Source: Streptomyces zaomyceticus
GTDB lineage: Bacteria; Actinomycetota; Actinomycetes; Streptomycetales; Streptomycetaceae
Length of the DNA: 64,000 bases
Reading direction: 5' to 3'
Assembly: GCF_014656215.1 (NCBI RefSeq)
Contig: NZ_BNBZ01000016.1
Span: forward strand, 1-64,000
Part shown: piece after piece, positions 1 through 9,084 of the stretch
How positions within the stretch are numbered: the first letter of the stretch is position 1
Layout: every line of letters starts with the position of its first letter
Made by a program: the position numbers and the translations under genes
Notes under the pieces: model-generated
Told to the model about the DNA's origin: nothing
Database searches by the model: none
Seen by the model: only the letters and a program-made list of their open reading frames with translations

Positions 1-63
1 GCGGGGTGGGGGGCCCGAGGGCGCCCCTCCCGTCGTCGCGTCAGGCGCGGATCGGATCACGCG

Positions 64-3000
64 TCACGCGCAGCCGAACCGGGCCGCCGCCCAGTCCCCG
101 TGGTCCCCGCTCTTGGACCCGTTGGTGTCCGTGATCTTCAGCCGTACGTGCCGTGCTCCGGTCACGTCGACGTTCACGGGCAGGGTCGCGGAGGCGCCGG
201 TGAGCCGGGGCGAGGTCCAGAGGACCTTTCCGTCGGCCTCGACGGAGAAGGCCACGTCCCCGTAGCCGTTGATCTCGTCGTCGATGCCGACGTCGGCGGT
301 GAACGTGGTGCAGCGGCCGCCGAGGTAGACCTCGATGTCGGAGTCGGCGTGCCCGCCGATGCCCTTCTCGTAGGTCGTGCCGGCCAGGGTGAGCGGACGG
401 CCGTCGGCGGCGCCGGACTCACCGTTGGAGCGGTCGCGTTCGGGCGGGCCCCAACCGTTGGTGGAGCGCAGCCAGACGAGGTCGCTCGCCCAGGCGTCGC
501 CGGCCGGCGGCGGGGGCATCACCCCGACCGCGAACCGCTGGGTGGCGGTGCGGTCGGTGCCCGCGGAGCGGTGCCGGGCGGTGGCGGTGAGGGTGGCCTC
601 GCCGGGCTCGGCGTCCGCGGCGGGGGTGACGGTGACCTCGACGCGGCGGGTGGTGCCGGCCGGGACGCGGTCGATCGGCGCGGCCGGGGTGACCTGCCAG
701 CCGGCCGGGGCGGCCAGGGAGACCCGCACGTCGGTGGCGTCCCGGGTGCCGGCGGTGACGTCCACGGCGACGGTGCCGGGGGCGCCGGCGCCGAGTTCCT
801 GCGCCGTGGGGACGGCGAGGGTGGCGGAGGCACCGGGTACGGCGCCGCCGACCGCGCTGGTGTCGCTGAGCCGCAGCTCGAAGTCGCGGGCGGTGGAGAG
901 GGCGGCCGTCTTGACCCGGACCACTCCCCCGCGCTCGTCGCGGTCGTACCACCAGCCCTGGGCGGCGGCGTCGAAGGCGGCGCGGGAGGTGAGGGCGGGC
1001 AGCTTGCGTCCGTCGAGCCTCACCGTGCCGGGGGCGTCGCCGGTGTGGACGGTGAAGGCGTACGGCCGGGCGGACGGCTTGCCCGTGTACGTGCCCCTGC
1101 TCGCGCCGATGCGGACGGTCACGTCGCCGGGTCCGCCGTTCGGGGCGCGGACCTCGGCGCGCTGGGTGGCGTACCGGCCGGTGCGGTGTTCGCGGGTGAC
1201 GCCGTCGTCCTCGTACAGCTCGAAGGAGGAGGTGCCCTTCGGGTAGACGTCCCAGGCGATCGGGTCGCCGGGGGCGCGGTCGGCGTAGGAGCGGATGTCG
1301 CCGGGCCACATGGGGACGGTCGCACCGGCGCGTACGAAGAGGGGCAGGGTGTCGAGCGGGGCGCTGTAGTCGTCGACGGTGACGGGGCCTTCGTAGGTGC
1401 GGCCGCTCCAGTAGTCGATCCAGGTGCCCTTGGGGAGGTAGATCCCGTCGCGCTCCACCGCGTCCCGGTAGACGGGCGCGACGAGGAAGTCCTCTCCGCT
1501 GAGGAACTCGTACTTGGCGGCGTCGGTGGAGGCCCTGGGGTCGTCCGGGTACTCCAGGGCGAGCGGCCGGGCGAGGCCGACGCCGGTCTTCGTGGCCCGG
1601 TGGGCGTGGCTGTAGATGTACGGGAGGAGGGCCTCGTGGAGCTTGAGGGAGGCGCGGTTGATGCTGGTGTAGGGCTCGCCGTAGCGGAAGGGCTGCTTGT
1701 CGTTCGCGGCCCAGCCGTCCATGGTCATCGTGACCGGCAGGAAGGTCTTCCACTGCAGGTCACGGGTGTAGGTCTTGGCGCTGCCGCCGAAGATGCCGTC
1801 GACGTCGCCCGTGGTGTAGGCGAGTCCGGACATGGAGGCGCCGGCGTAGGTCGGGATCTGCCAGCGGATGTACTCCCAGGTGCCGGACTGGTCGCCGGAC
1901 CACTGGACGCCGCAGCGCTGGGCGCCGGACCAGCTCTCGGGGGCCCAGGTGAAGCCGCGGGCGTCGCTGTGGGCCTCGATGCCGGCGTGGGCGTCCTTGC
2001 AGCCGTCGAGGGCGAACTTGTAGCCCTCGCCGACCCAGGCGACGTCGAGCTTGGCGACCCGCTGGCCGGCCTTGACCTGCTCTTCGAGCTTGTCGATGCC
2101 GTCCTCGGTCCAGAGGCCGAGCTTCATGCCGCGTTCGCCGAGTCCGGCGGAGGCCTCGGGGAGGTTCTCGTAGCCGCAGCCGTAGCCGTCGTTGACGAGC
2201 ATCCAGCCGTTGGGCATGTCGTTCTCGACGTAGCCGTCGGCGACCTTCAGGGCGTCGAGGGTGCGGCGCTCGCCCCGGTTGGCGTTGTGGAGGTAGCAGT
2301 CGGCGTCGCCGATCTCCAGGCCGTACACGGGCGGCAGGAACGGCTTGCCGGTGAGCCGGGTGTACTGGCCTATGACGTCCTTGGCCGCGTCGCTGCCGGT
2401 TCCGGTGAAGTAGTAGGCGTCGAAGCGCCGTTCCTTCGCGCTGGTGGTGACGGGTTCGGTGAAGGCGTAGGTGTTGGGGGCGTAGGTGTTGCGGTAGACG
2501 CCGTATCCGGCGGAGGAGAGGTAGAAGGGGACGGAGTTGGGGTGGCCGCCGTCGTTCCAGTTGTAGTCGACGCCGACCTCGACGGTCTTGTCGCGGTGGG
2601 AGGTGTTGCCGCGCCCGTTCTGCATGCCGGCGCCGTAGAACTGCTCGGTGGCGCCGCGGGTGAGGGTCTGGACGGTGCGGTCGGCGGTCCAGCCGAGTCC
2701 GCGTGCCTCGCTCCAGAGCGGGGTGCCGTCGGCGCGTACGGCGGCGAAGCGGAGCGGTGACTTGTAGGCGCGCAGGGTCACCTGGGAGCTGCTCAGTTCG
2801 TAGCGGTCGCCCCGGTCGCGCCAGCGGGTGGCCGGGGGCGGGCCCTGGGGCAGGACGATGTCGCTGCCGGTGGGGTCGGTGAACGTGCCGTCGGGGGCGA
2901 GTTCGATGCGGAAGGTGTCGGCGGTGACGAAGCTGACCCGGGCCTGGGCCGGACCGGCGGTCAGCCGGTAGACGGGGCCGTCGGCGGCGAACCCGGTGAG

Positions 3001-3141
3001 GTCGCCGACGATGGTGTCGGGCTCCTGTGCCGCGGTGCCGGCGGGTTCGGCCGTGGCGGTGGTGCCGGGTCCGGCGAGGGCCGCGAGGAGCCCGAGGACG
3101 GCTCCGGCGAGTGCAACTTTCATGCGCGATGATGATTGCAT
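64..3141 (-). CDS. Secreted glycoside hydrolase family 31 with NPCBM module
   Basis: Predicted extracellular retaining alpha-glycosidase of family GH31, 1025 residues, releasing terminal alpha-linked glucose or galactose from oligosaccharides. Residues 1 to about 31 form a Sec signal peptide ending in an alanine-rich stretch. The GH31 barrel follows: KLDVAW near residue 365 carries the likely nucleophile Asp and WSGD near 416 the likely acid/base Asp. Roughly 770-845 looks like the NEW3 domain that accompanies NPCBM modules, and 885-1024 like an NPCBM carbohydrate-binding module. The Met at 3141 is used because the signal peptide begins there; a second Met six residues on is an alternative. 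It stands alone, downstream of the mshC terminator. The sugar specificity cannot be read from the sequence. Confidence 0.88.
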   Translation of the reverse strand: MQSSSRMKVALAGAVLGLLAALAGPGTTATAEPAGTAAQEPDTIVGDLTGFAADGPVYRLTAGPAQARVSFVTADTFRIELAPDGTFTDPTGSDIVLPQGPPPATRWRDRGDRYELSSSQVTLRAYKSPLRFAAVRADGTPLWSEARGLGWTADRTVQTLTRGATEQFYGAGMQNGRGNTSHRDKTVEVGVDYNWNDGGHPNSVPFYLSSAGYGVYRNTYAPNTYAFTEPVTTSAKERRFDAYYFTGTGSDAAKDVIGQYTRLTGKPFLPPVYGLEIGDADCYLHNANRGERRTLDALKVADGYVENDMPNGWMLVNDGYGCGYENLPEASAGLGERGMKLGLWTEDGIDKLEEQVKAGQRVAKLDVAWVGEGYKFALDGCKDAHAGIEAHSDARGFTWAPESWSGAQRCGVQWSGDQSGTWEYIRWQIPTYAGASMSGLAYTTGDVDGIFGGSAKTYTRDLQWKTFLPVTMTMDGWAANDKQPFRYGEPYTSINRASLKLHEALLPYIYSHAHRATKTGVGLARPLALEYPDDPRASTDAAKYEFLSGEDFLVAPVYRDAVERDGIYLPKGTWIDYWSGRTYEGPVTVDDYSAPLDTLPLFVRAGATVPMWPGDIRSYADRAPGDPIAWDVYPKGTSSFELYEDDGVTREHRTGRYATQRAEVRAPNGGPGDVTVRIGASRGTYTGKPSARPYAFTVHTGDAPGTVRLDGRKLPALTSRAAFDAAAQGWWYDRDERGGVVRVKTAALSTARDFELRLSDTSAVGGAVPGASATLAVPTAQELGAGAPGTVAVDVTAGTRDATDVRVSLAAPAGWQVTPAAPIDRVPAGTTRRVEVTVTPAADAEPGEATLTATARHRSAGTDRTATQRFAVGVMPPPPAGDAWASDLVWLRSTNGWGPPERDRSNGESGAADGRPLTLAGTTYEKGIGGHADSDIEVYLGGRCTTFTADVGIDDEINGYGDVAFSVEADGKVLWTSPRLTGASATLPVNVDVTGARHVRLKITDTNGSKSGDHGDWAAARFGCA

Positions 3142-3188
3142 GGAGCTTATTTAGCGCAGGAACAAGCATTGCCGCCAGGACAAAACGG

Positions 3189-3227
3189 AACCGCCCTCGG
3201 ACTTCGGCGAGAAGTCCAAGGGCGGTT
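3189..3227 (-). terminator. Intrinsic terminator after mshC
   Basis: Two 16-nt arms (3189-3204 and 3212-3227) form a stem with one internal mismatch and a 7-nt loop. On the minus strand it is followed by a short T run (TTTT at 3185-3182). It lies 30 nt past the mshC stop, so it should end mshC transcription before the GH31 gene. Confidence 0.75.
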
Positions 3228-3257
3228 GCCTGAAAGAGAGTTGCGCGGTCCTGCTCG

Positions 3258-4487
3258 TTACAGGGCCACTCCGAGCAGTGCGTCGACGGCGCGGGAGACG
3301 AGACCGGGAGCGGAGTCGTCGGTGCCGCCCTCGGCCGTCTGGAGCGCGGCCCAGCGGTCGACCGCGGCGAGCGCGGTGGGGGTGTCGAGATCGTCGGAGA
3401 GGGCCTCGCGGAGCTCCTCGACGAGCGCGTCGGCGGACGGGCCGTCGGGGCGGGACACGGCGGCGCGCCACCGGCCGAGACGCTCCACGGCGTCCTGGAG
3501 GACCTGGTCGGTCCACTCCCAGTCGTCGCGGTAGCGGTGGGAGAGCAGCGCGAGCCGGATGGCGGCCGGGTCGACGCCGTCACGGCGGAGCGCCGAGACG
3601 AAGACCAGGTTGCCCCGGGACTTGGACATCTTCTCGCCGTCGAGGGCGACCATGCCGGCGTGGACGTACGCCTTGGCCATGGGGAACTCGCCCGTGAGGG
3701 TCTGGGCGTGGGAGGCGCCCATCTCGTGGTGCGGGAAGATCAGGTCGGAGCCGCCGCCCTGCACGTCGAAGCCCATGCCGAGGTGGTCGAGGGCGATGGC
3801 GACGCACTCGATGTGCCAGCCGGGACGGCCCGCGCCGAGGCTGCCGCCGTCCCAGCTCGGCTCGCCCTCGCGGGCGGCCATCCAGAGCATCGGGTCGAGC
3901 GGGTTCTTCTTGCCGGGGCGCTCCGGGTCTCCGCCGCGCTCGGCGGAGAGGTGGCGCATCAGCTCGGTGTCGTAGTTCGACACCTTTCCGAAGTGCGGGT
4001 CGGCGTCGACGGAGAAGTAGATGTCGCCGTCGAGCTCGTAGGCGGCGCCCGAGTCCCGGAGTCGCTCGACGAGCGGGACGATGCCGGGTATGGCCTCGAC
4101 GGCGCCGATGTAGTGCTGCGGGGGCAGCATCCGCAGGGCGGTCATGTCCTCGCGGAAGAGGGCGGTCTCGCGCTCGGCGAGGCCGACCCAGTCGATGCCG
4201 TCGCGGATCGCGCGCTCCAGGAGCGGGTCGTCCACGTCCGTGACGTTCTGGACGTAGTGCACCTGCCGCTTGGTGTCGAGCCACACGCGCTGAACGAGGT
4301 CGAACGCGTTGTAGGTCGCCGCGTGACCCATGTGGGTCGCGTCGTACGGCGTGATGCCGCATACGTAGATACGGGCGACGGGGCCGGGGGCGAGGGTCAC
4401 TCGTCCACCGGTCGCGGTGTCGTGGATCCGGAGGTCGCGGCCCTTGCCGGGAAGGGCGGGGACCTCAGAAGCGGGCCAGGCATGCAT
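3258..4487 (-). CDS. mshC: Mycothiol cysteine ligase MshC
   Basis: L-cysteine:1D-myo-inosityl 2-amino-2-deoxy-alpha-D-glucopyranoside ligase, the ATP-dependent step that joins cysteine to GlcN-Ins in mycothiol synthesis. The 409-residue length is normal for the family. It is built like a class I cysteinyl-tRNA synthetase catalytic domain without the anticodon-binding tail: YVCGITPYDATHMGHAATY near residues 36-55 holds the HIGH-like motif and a zinc/cysteine-binding Cys, and KMSKSRGNL near 290 is the KMSKS loop. The zinc site also includes the GWHIECVA segment. The start at 4487 gives the usual N-terminus. A second mycothiol gene, the S-(hydroxymethyl)mycothiol dehydrogenase, lies at 19.3 kb. 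Confidence 0.96.
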   Translation of the reverse strand: MHAWPASEVPALPGKGRDLRIHDTATGGRVTLAPGPVARIYVCGITPYDATHMGHAATYNAFDLVQRVWLDTKRQVHYVQNVTDVDDPLLERAIRDGIDWVGLAERETALFREDMTALRMLPPQHYIGAVEAIPGIVPLVERLRDSGAAYELDGDIYFSVDADPHFGKVSNYDTELMRHLSAERGGDPERPGKKNPLDPMLWMAAREGEPSWDGGSLGAGRPGWHIECVAIALDHLGMGFDVQGGGSDLIFPHHEMGASHAQTLTGEFPMAKAYVHAGMVALDGEKMSKSRGNLVFVSALRRDGVDPAAIRLALLSHRYRDDWEWTDQVLQDAVERLGRWRAAVSRPDGPSADALVEELREALSDDLDTPTALAAVDRWAALQTAEGGTDDSAPGLVSRAVDALLGVAL

Positions 4488-4674
4488 GACCCGAGCGTAA
4501 CCGGACAGGTGTTCCGGATACGAACCGGATCCGGGATCTTGACCGATTAGGCGGTCTTGCGGGTCGGAGGCTTGCGTGCATACCCCCCAGGGGTGCAGAG
4601 CCTCTCACCGCCCTTGGCCGAAACTTTTCGGTCCGCCGGGGGCCGGCGCCGTGACCAGGAGCGGACCCGGAACC

Positions 4675-5481
4675 TCAGACCGGCGGCCAGGGGATCGCCG
4701 GCCACTGCCCCGAGGGCTCCGGGTGCCGTCCGGTGGCCCGCAGCGCCTCCACACGGGCGCGTACCGCCGCCACCTCGGCATCGGTGAGCAGCTCCGCCAG
4801 ACGGGCGGCCAGAGGCGCTCCCGGAGCCAGTGAGCGGTCCAGCGCGTCGAGCACCCCGGCCGCCTCGGTGGGCAGCTCCTCGCCCGCCCAGCCCCACAGC
4901 AGGGTGCGGAGCTTGTCGTCGACGTGGAAGGTCACCCCGTGGTCGATGCCGTACAGGCGCCCGTCCGGGGCCGGCAGCAGATGTCCGCCCTTGCGGTCGC
5001 CGTTGTTGATCACGGCGTCGAGGACCGCCAGCCGCCGCAGCTCGGGGGTGTCCGCGTGGACGAGGAGCGCGGTGCGGTCCTCGTCCACCTGGGCGGGCCC
5101 GACGGCCTTCCAGCCCTCGCCCGCCTCGTCGTCCTCGGTCAGGGCGAGCAGCCGCGCCCCGGGGTCGGCCTCGATCCACAGCTGGACCATGCCCTCCCCG
5201 TACGGCCCGTCGCGCAGCACCGTCGGCGGGACCAGGCCCCAGCCGGTGGCCTCGGAGATCTCGTACGCGGCGACCTCCCGCTGCGCGAGCGTGCCGTCGG
5301 GGAAGTCCCACAGCGGCTGCTCCCCCGCGACCGGCTTGTAGACGCAGGCCGCTTCCCGTCCCTCGTAGGAGACGGAGCAGTAGAGCACGGCATTGGAGGC
5401 CTCGCGGACCCGGCCGCGCACGGTCAGCTCACCACGGGCCAGCAGCTCGGCGTCGGGCGGCGTCGGAGGGCTGCTGCTCAT
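4675..5481 (-). CDS. SCO1664 family protein (PI3/4-kinase-like fold)
   Basis: A 268-residue conserved actinobacterial protein of unknown function, belonging as far as I can tell to the family named after SCO1664, whose members show distant similarity to phosphatidylinositol 3/4-kinases. Visible points that fit a kinase-like fold are YKPVAGEQPLWDFP (residues ~50-63, a possible ATP-binding Lys), NNGDRKGGHLL (~164-174, resembling a catalytic loop) and YGIDHGVTFH (~180-189, resembling a metal-binding Asp loop). The start ATG at 5481 overlaps the stop of the upstream DUF3090 gene as ATGA, so translation is probably coupled; a longer reading to 5547 would run deep into that gene. The trio with DUF3090 and the phosphatase recurs in actinobacteria. 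Confidence 0.85.
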   Translation of the reverse strand: MSSSPPTPPDAELLARGELTVRGRVREASNAVLYCSVSYEGREAACVYKPVAGEQPLWDFPDGTLAQREVAAYEISEATGWGLVPPTVLRDGPYGEGMVQLWIEADPGARLLALTEDDEAGEGWKAVGPAQVDEDRTALLVHADTPELRRLAVLDAVINNGDRKGGHLLPAPDGRLYGIDHGVTFHVDDKLRTLLWGWAGEELPTEAAGVLDALDRSLAPGAPLAARLAELLTDAEVAAVRARVEALRATGRHPEPSGQWPAIPWPPV

Positions 5482-6068
5482 GCGCCGCGGCGGTATCCGT
5501 TCTGGCGGGGGCAGACGTGCCCCTCGGGGTCGAGCGGCAGGCTGCACAGCGGGCAGGGCGGCCGGCCGGCGTTGACGACGTCCAGGGCCCGCTTGGCGAA
5601 GGCACGGGCCTGCGCTCCGCTGAGCCGGACGCGGAGCATCGGCGGGCCGTTCTCCTCGTCCTGGAGCAGCCGCTCCTCGGCCTCCGCGAGGTCCTCCTCG
5701 GACTCCACGTCGAGCTCGACGAGCGCCTGCGCCTCGACGATCATGCGCTGCTCGTCGCCGTCCCAGGCGAGGGCCATGGTGCCGACCCGGAACTCCTCCT
5801 CGACGGGTACGTCGAGGGGGGCGGTGTCGGTGACCTCTGCGGGGGCGACGGCGGGCACGGGCGCGTTGCCCCCGGTGCGGCGCACGACCTCGTCGAGGAG
5901 TTCGTCCATGCGCTCGGCGAGGGCGGCCACCTGTGTCTTCTCCAGGGCGACGCTGGTGACCCGGCCGGAGGCTGACGCCTGGAGGAAGAACGTACGGCGG
6001 CCAGGCAGCCCGACCGTACCGGCCACGAAACGCTCCGGTGGGTCGTAGAGGAACACCTGACGGGACAC
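5478..6068 (-). CDS. DUF3090 family protein
   Basis: A 196-residue conserved actinobacterial protein of unknown role. The N-terminus (FLYDPPERFVAGTVGLPGRRTFFLQA) and the C-terminus, which ends in a zinc-ribbon-like CPLCSLPLDPEGHVCPRQNG with CxxC and HxC, are typical of DUF3090 proteins. The start is GTG at 6068. It is the middle gene of a three-gene minus-strand operon: the histidine phosphatase lies 68 nt upstream and the SCO1664-like gene overlaps its stop as ATGA. The terminal Cys/His cluster suggests a bound zinc, which is inference. Confidence 0.88.
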   Translation of the reverse strand: MSRQVFLYDPPERFVAGTVGLPGRRTFFLQASASGRVTSVALEKTQVAALAERMDELLDEVVRRTGGNAPVPAVAPAEVTDTAPLDVPVEEEFRVGTMALAWDGDEQRMIVEAQALVELDVESEEDLAEAEERLLQDEENGPPMLRVRLSGAQARAFAKRALDVVNAGRPPCPLCSLPLDPEGHVCPRQNGYRRGA

Positions 6069-6136
6069 GTTTCCCGGCTCCCTTGCGTCTCGACAGTCGT
6101 ACTACAGCGGCGCGTCCACCCTACTGCGCTAGAGGA

Positions 6137-6826
6137 TCACGGTGCGCCCGCACCACCGCCGACCTCGGCCGTCCCACTGCTGTCGGGGTGCTCGCGTGGC
6201 GCGAATCCGGCGAAGTCCCCGGTGTCGCCGAGGCGGACGAGGAAGGGGCGCAGGCGCGTGTAGCGGATGACGGTGACCGAGCAGGGGTCGACGTGGACCC
6301 GCTGGAACAGGTCGAGGTGGAGGCCGAGGGCGTCCGCCACGATCGACTTGACGATGTCGCCGTGCGAGCACATCAGGTAGCAGGCGTCCTCGCCGTGCTC
6401 GGCCTCGATCCGCGCGTTCCAGTCGTGCACGGCGTCGACGGCGCGGGCCTGCATCGCGCGCATGGACTCGCCGCCGGGGAAGGCCGCGGCGGAGGCGTGC
6501 GCCTGGACGATCTCCATCAGGGGGTCGTCGTTGAGCTCGGCCAACTTGCGGCCCGACCAGTCGCCGTAGTCGCACTCGTTGACGCGGTCCTCGACGTGCA
6601 GGGGAAGGTCCGGGCGGGCGTCGAGGAGCGGCCGTACGGTCTCCCGGCAGCGCTGGAGGGGGCTGGAGACGACCGCGGCGAGGGGGACGTCCGCGAGGCG
6701 CCCGGGGAGCGCGGCGGCCTGCGCGGCCCCCCGCTCGTCGAGGGAGACCCCGGGAGTGCGTCCGGCGAGGACCCCGGAGGTGTTGGCGGTGGAGCGTCCG
6801 TGCCGGACGAGGATCAACGTGGCCAT
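6137..6826 (-). CDS. Histidine phosphatase family protein (MSMEG_4193 type)
   Basis: A 229-residue member of the phosphoglycerate mutase-like histidine phosphatase family, of the actinobacterial subgroup named after MSMEG_4193. The catalytic LVRHGRS (residues 5-11) holds the phosphorylated His. Further expected residues are seen: Arg in SSPLQRCRETV, Glu in NECDYGDWSGR and the second His in LMCSHGDIVKS. ATG 6826 starts exactly at the family's N-terminus; the long upstream extension of the same frame is antisense to corA and was rejected. It heads the operon with DUF3090 and the SCO1664-like gene. The substrate is unknown. Confidence 0.9.
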   Translation of the reverse strand: MATLILVRHGRSTANTSGVLAGRTPGVSLDERGAAQAAALPGRLADVPLAAVVSSPLQRCRETVRPLLDARPDLPLHVEDRVNECDYGDWSGRKLAELNDDPLMEIVQAHASAAAFPGGESMRAMQARAVDAVHDWNARIEAEHGEDACYLMCSHGDIVKSIVADALGLHLDLFQRVHVDPCSVTVIRYTRLRPFLVRLGDTGDFAGFAPREHPDSSGTAEVGGGAGAP

Positions 6827-7015
6827 GCCGGCCAGCCTAGGCGGTGGCCCGGCGTACCCCTTCCGCGTCGGGGGCGGATCGCGGTGGCGCGCGGGTCCGC
6901 CCGGGGTGCCGCGGCGAGGTCCGCTCGGGCCGGGCGCCTGGTCCGGACGGGTCCGCGGGAGATGTGGGCGACTCCACGCGTGCGTGACTGGGCCGTTCGA
7001 TGGAGAATACGGCGC

Positions 7016-7999
7016 GTGATCGTGGACTCTGCCATCTACCGGGACGGGCGCCGTACCGACGGGCCCGCCGACCTCTCGGACGCGCTCGACGAGGCGCGGG
7101 CCGCCGGCGACGCGTTCCTCTGGGTCGGGCTGCACGAGCCCACGGAGGCGGAGTTCGACCATGTCGCCTCGGAGTTCGCGCTGCACCCGCTGGCCGTCGA
7201 GGACGCCCTCAAGGCCCACCAGCGGCCGAAACTCGAGGTCTACGACGACTCGCTGTTCGCGGTGCTCAAGCCGGTCGTCTACGAGCCCGAGAGCGACCGG
7301 GTCTCCTCGGGCGAGCTGATGCTGTTCATCGGCGCCTCCTTCGTGGTGACGGTCCGGCACGGCGAGGGCGCGCCGCTGGCCGAGGTGCGCCGCCGTCTCG
7401 AAGCCGACCCGGAGGTGCTCAAGCACGGGCCGACGGCGGTGCTGTACGCGGTGAGCGACGCGATCGTGGACCACTACCTCGACGTGGCGGGCGAGCTCCA
7501 GGTGGACCTGGAGGAGCTGGAGGCGGACGTCTTCGCGCCCACCGGGGGCAACCCGGCGAACACCGCGGAGCGGATCTACACGGCGAAGCGGCAGGTCCTG
7601 GAGTTCCGGCGGGCCAGCGGTCCGCTCGCCGGGCCGCTGGCCCGGCTCACGGCCGGTTCGGTGCCGTTCGTGAACGAGGAGTCGCATCCCTTCTTCCGGG
7701 ACGTCAACGACCATCTGCTGCGCGCCAACGAGCAGGTGGAGGGGCTCGACCGGCTCCTGTCCGACGTGCTGTCGGCCCATCTCGCGCAGATGGGGGTGCG
7801 GCAGAACGACGACATGCGGAAGATCTCGGCGTGGGCGGCCATGGCCGCGGTGCCGACGATGGTCGCGGGCATCTACGGCATGAACTTCGAGCACATGCCG
7901 GAGCTGCACTGGGTCGCCTCGTACCCGGTGGTGATCGTCGTGATGGTGGGCATCGTCGTGGCGCTGTACCGGCTGTTCAAGCGGCGCGGCTGGATGTGA
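7016..7999 (+). CDS. corA: CorA family magnesium/cobalt transport protein
   Basis: A 327-residue CorA/ZntB-type divalent cation channel subunit (a homopentamer in the inner membrane). A long cytoplasmic domain is followed by two C-terminal membrane helices at about residues 268-288 and 298-318. Between them sits the signature YGMNFEHMPE, which contains the GMN selectivity motif. The start chosen is GTG at 7016 (VIVDSAIYRDG); the longer reading frame upstream is antisense to the phosphatase. It is transcribed divergently from the phosphatase operon with 189 nt between them, and is followed by a hairpin terminator at 8005. Confidence 0.95.
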   Translation: MIVDSAIYRDGRRTDGPADLSDALDEARAAGDAFLWVGLHEPTEAEFDHVASEFALHPLAVEDALKAHQRPKLEVYDDSLFAVLKPVVYEPESDRVSSGELMLFIGASFVVTVRHGEGAPLAEVRRRLEADPEVLKHGPTAVLYAVSDAIVDHYLDVAGELQVDLEELEADVFAPTGGNPANTAERIYTAKRQVLEFRRASGPLAGPLARLTAGSVPFVNEESHPFFRDVNDHLLRANEQVEGLDRLLSDVLSAHLAQMGVRQNDDMRKISAWAAMAAVPTMVAGIYGMNFEHMPELHWVASYPVVIVVMVGIVVALYRLFKRRGWM

Positions 8000-8004
8000 G
8001 ACCC

Positions 8005-8028
8005 GGCCCCCTGCGACGGCAGGGGGCC
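8005..8028. terminator. Hairpin terminator between corA and ferritin-like gene
   Basis: A perfect 10-bp GC stem (8005-8014 with 8019-8028) and a GACG tetraloop, 6 nt after the corA stop. It lies between two convergent genes and may serve both. There is no U-tract, as is common in Streptomyces. Confidence 0.65.
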
Positions 8029-8062
8029 TGCCTCGGGGATGTGGCTGCCGGGGCGGGGCCGC

Positions 8063-8869
8063 TCAGAAGGCGGGCGCGGGGATCGCGGGCCCGCCGAGGG
8101 CGTCGAGCCGCTCGGGCATCCTCAGACCGACCATCCGGTGCCAGCCGGCGGCGCGCTCGTACGCGTACATCACGCGGATACCGGCGGCCAGGACGGCCGC
8201 CTTGGGCCGGGGCCAGCGCAGGATCCGCCCCATGTGCCCCATCACGGCCAGACTGACGTCCCGGTAGACCTGGATCTCGACGAGGGCGGACTCGCGCAGG
8301 GTCCGCTGGATGAGCCGGCCGTGTCCCTCGCGCGCGAGGCGGAGCAGTTCCTCGTGACAGTAGGCGAGGTGGTTGGCCTCGTCGTTGTCGATCATGTGGA
8401 TGGCCCTGCCGAGTTCGGGATGGTCCCCGAAGTACGTCACCAGCATGTCCATCTGGTCGGCGGCCCGCTGCTCGGTGACCCGGCTGTGGGCGAGGTAGAC
8501 GATGATGTCCCGCTCCGTCAGCGGCTCGTCCCGGCGCAGCTTGTCGTGCGCGAGACCGATGCCGCGCTGTTCGAGCAGCATCGTGTAGTCGGTGTCGGGC
8601 GGTACCGGGACGGGTTCGAGGCCGCGCTTCTTCATCAGGGCGTTGAAGATCCGGCCGTGCTTGTCCTCGTCGGCGCCGTGCCGGGTGATCTTGGGCGTGA
8701 GGTCCCGCATGCCGGGCGCGACGAGGGCCGCGATCCGGGCGTTCTCCCAGCCGCCCTGCGTCTCGCCGCTCGCCGCGATCGAGCAGAAGAGCCGGAAGGA
8801 CTCGTCGTCGTCGATGATTTCCTGGAACAGACCCTTGGCCGTGAGCATCGCCGCCACCTCCGTGCGCAT
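8063..8869 (-). CDS. Ferritin-like domain protein
   Basis: A 268-residue helical protein with a ferritin-like di-iron four-helix bundle. Candidate metal motifs are DEDKHGRIFNAL (~residues 52-63) and DNDEANHLAYCHEELL (~158-173), which contain the paired acidic and ExxH-type ligands. The start MRTEVAAML at 8869 gives the compact domain; an in-frame extension to 9046 is proline/arginine-rich and non-conserved in appearance. Its substrate is unknown; relatives include oxidases and iron-storage-like proteins. It is convergent with corA. Confidence 0.82.
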   Translation of the reverse strand: MRTEVAAMLTAKGLFQEIIDDDESFRLFCSIAASGETQGGWENARIAALVAPGMRDLTPKITRHGADEDKHGRIFNALMKKRGLEPVPVPPDTDYTMLLEQRGIGLAHDKLRRDEPLTERDIIVYLAHSRVTEQRAADQMDMLVTYFGDHPELGRAIHMIDNDEANHLAYCHEELLRLAREGHGRLIQRTLRESALVEIQVYRDVSLAVMGHMGRILRWPRPKAAVLAAGIRVMYAYERAAGWHRMVGLRMPERLDALGGPAIPAPAF

Positions 8870-9084
8870 GTCCGCACTCCGTACGCCCCCGGTGCACCGA
8901 GTCAAATGCGGTCCGGGGCGAGGGGCAACAGGAGGGCCGGGCGACTCGGCCGAAAGAGTGAGTCCCGGAGGCCGTAACCGGGGACCCCGTGGAGCCGTTG
9001 TGCTGCATGACGGCCGTGGCGGGGAAGACCCCCGAGCCCCCACCACGGCCGCGGAACCTCTCGGTCCCGTCGACGACGGAACCG

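Noticed and set aside
100..2760. 886-codon plus-strand open frame opposite the GH31 gene
   Set aside because: Composition is Gly/Val/Ala/Arg-rich with no domain; it mirrors the GC-rich third positions of the real gene on the other strand.
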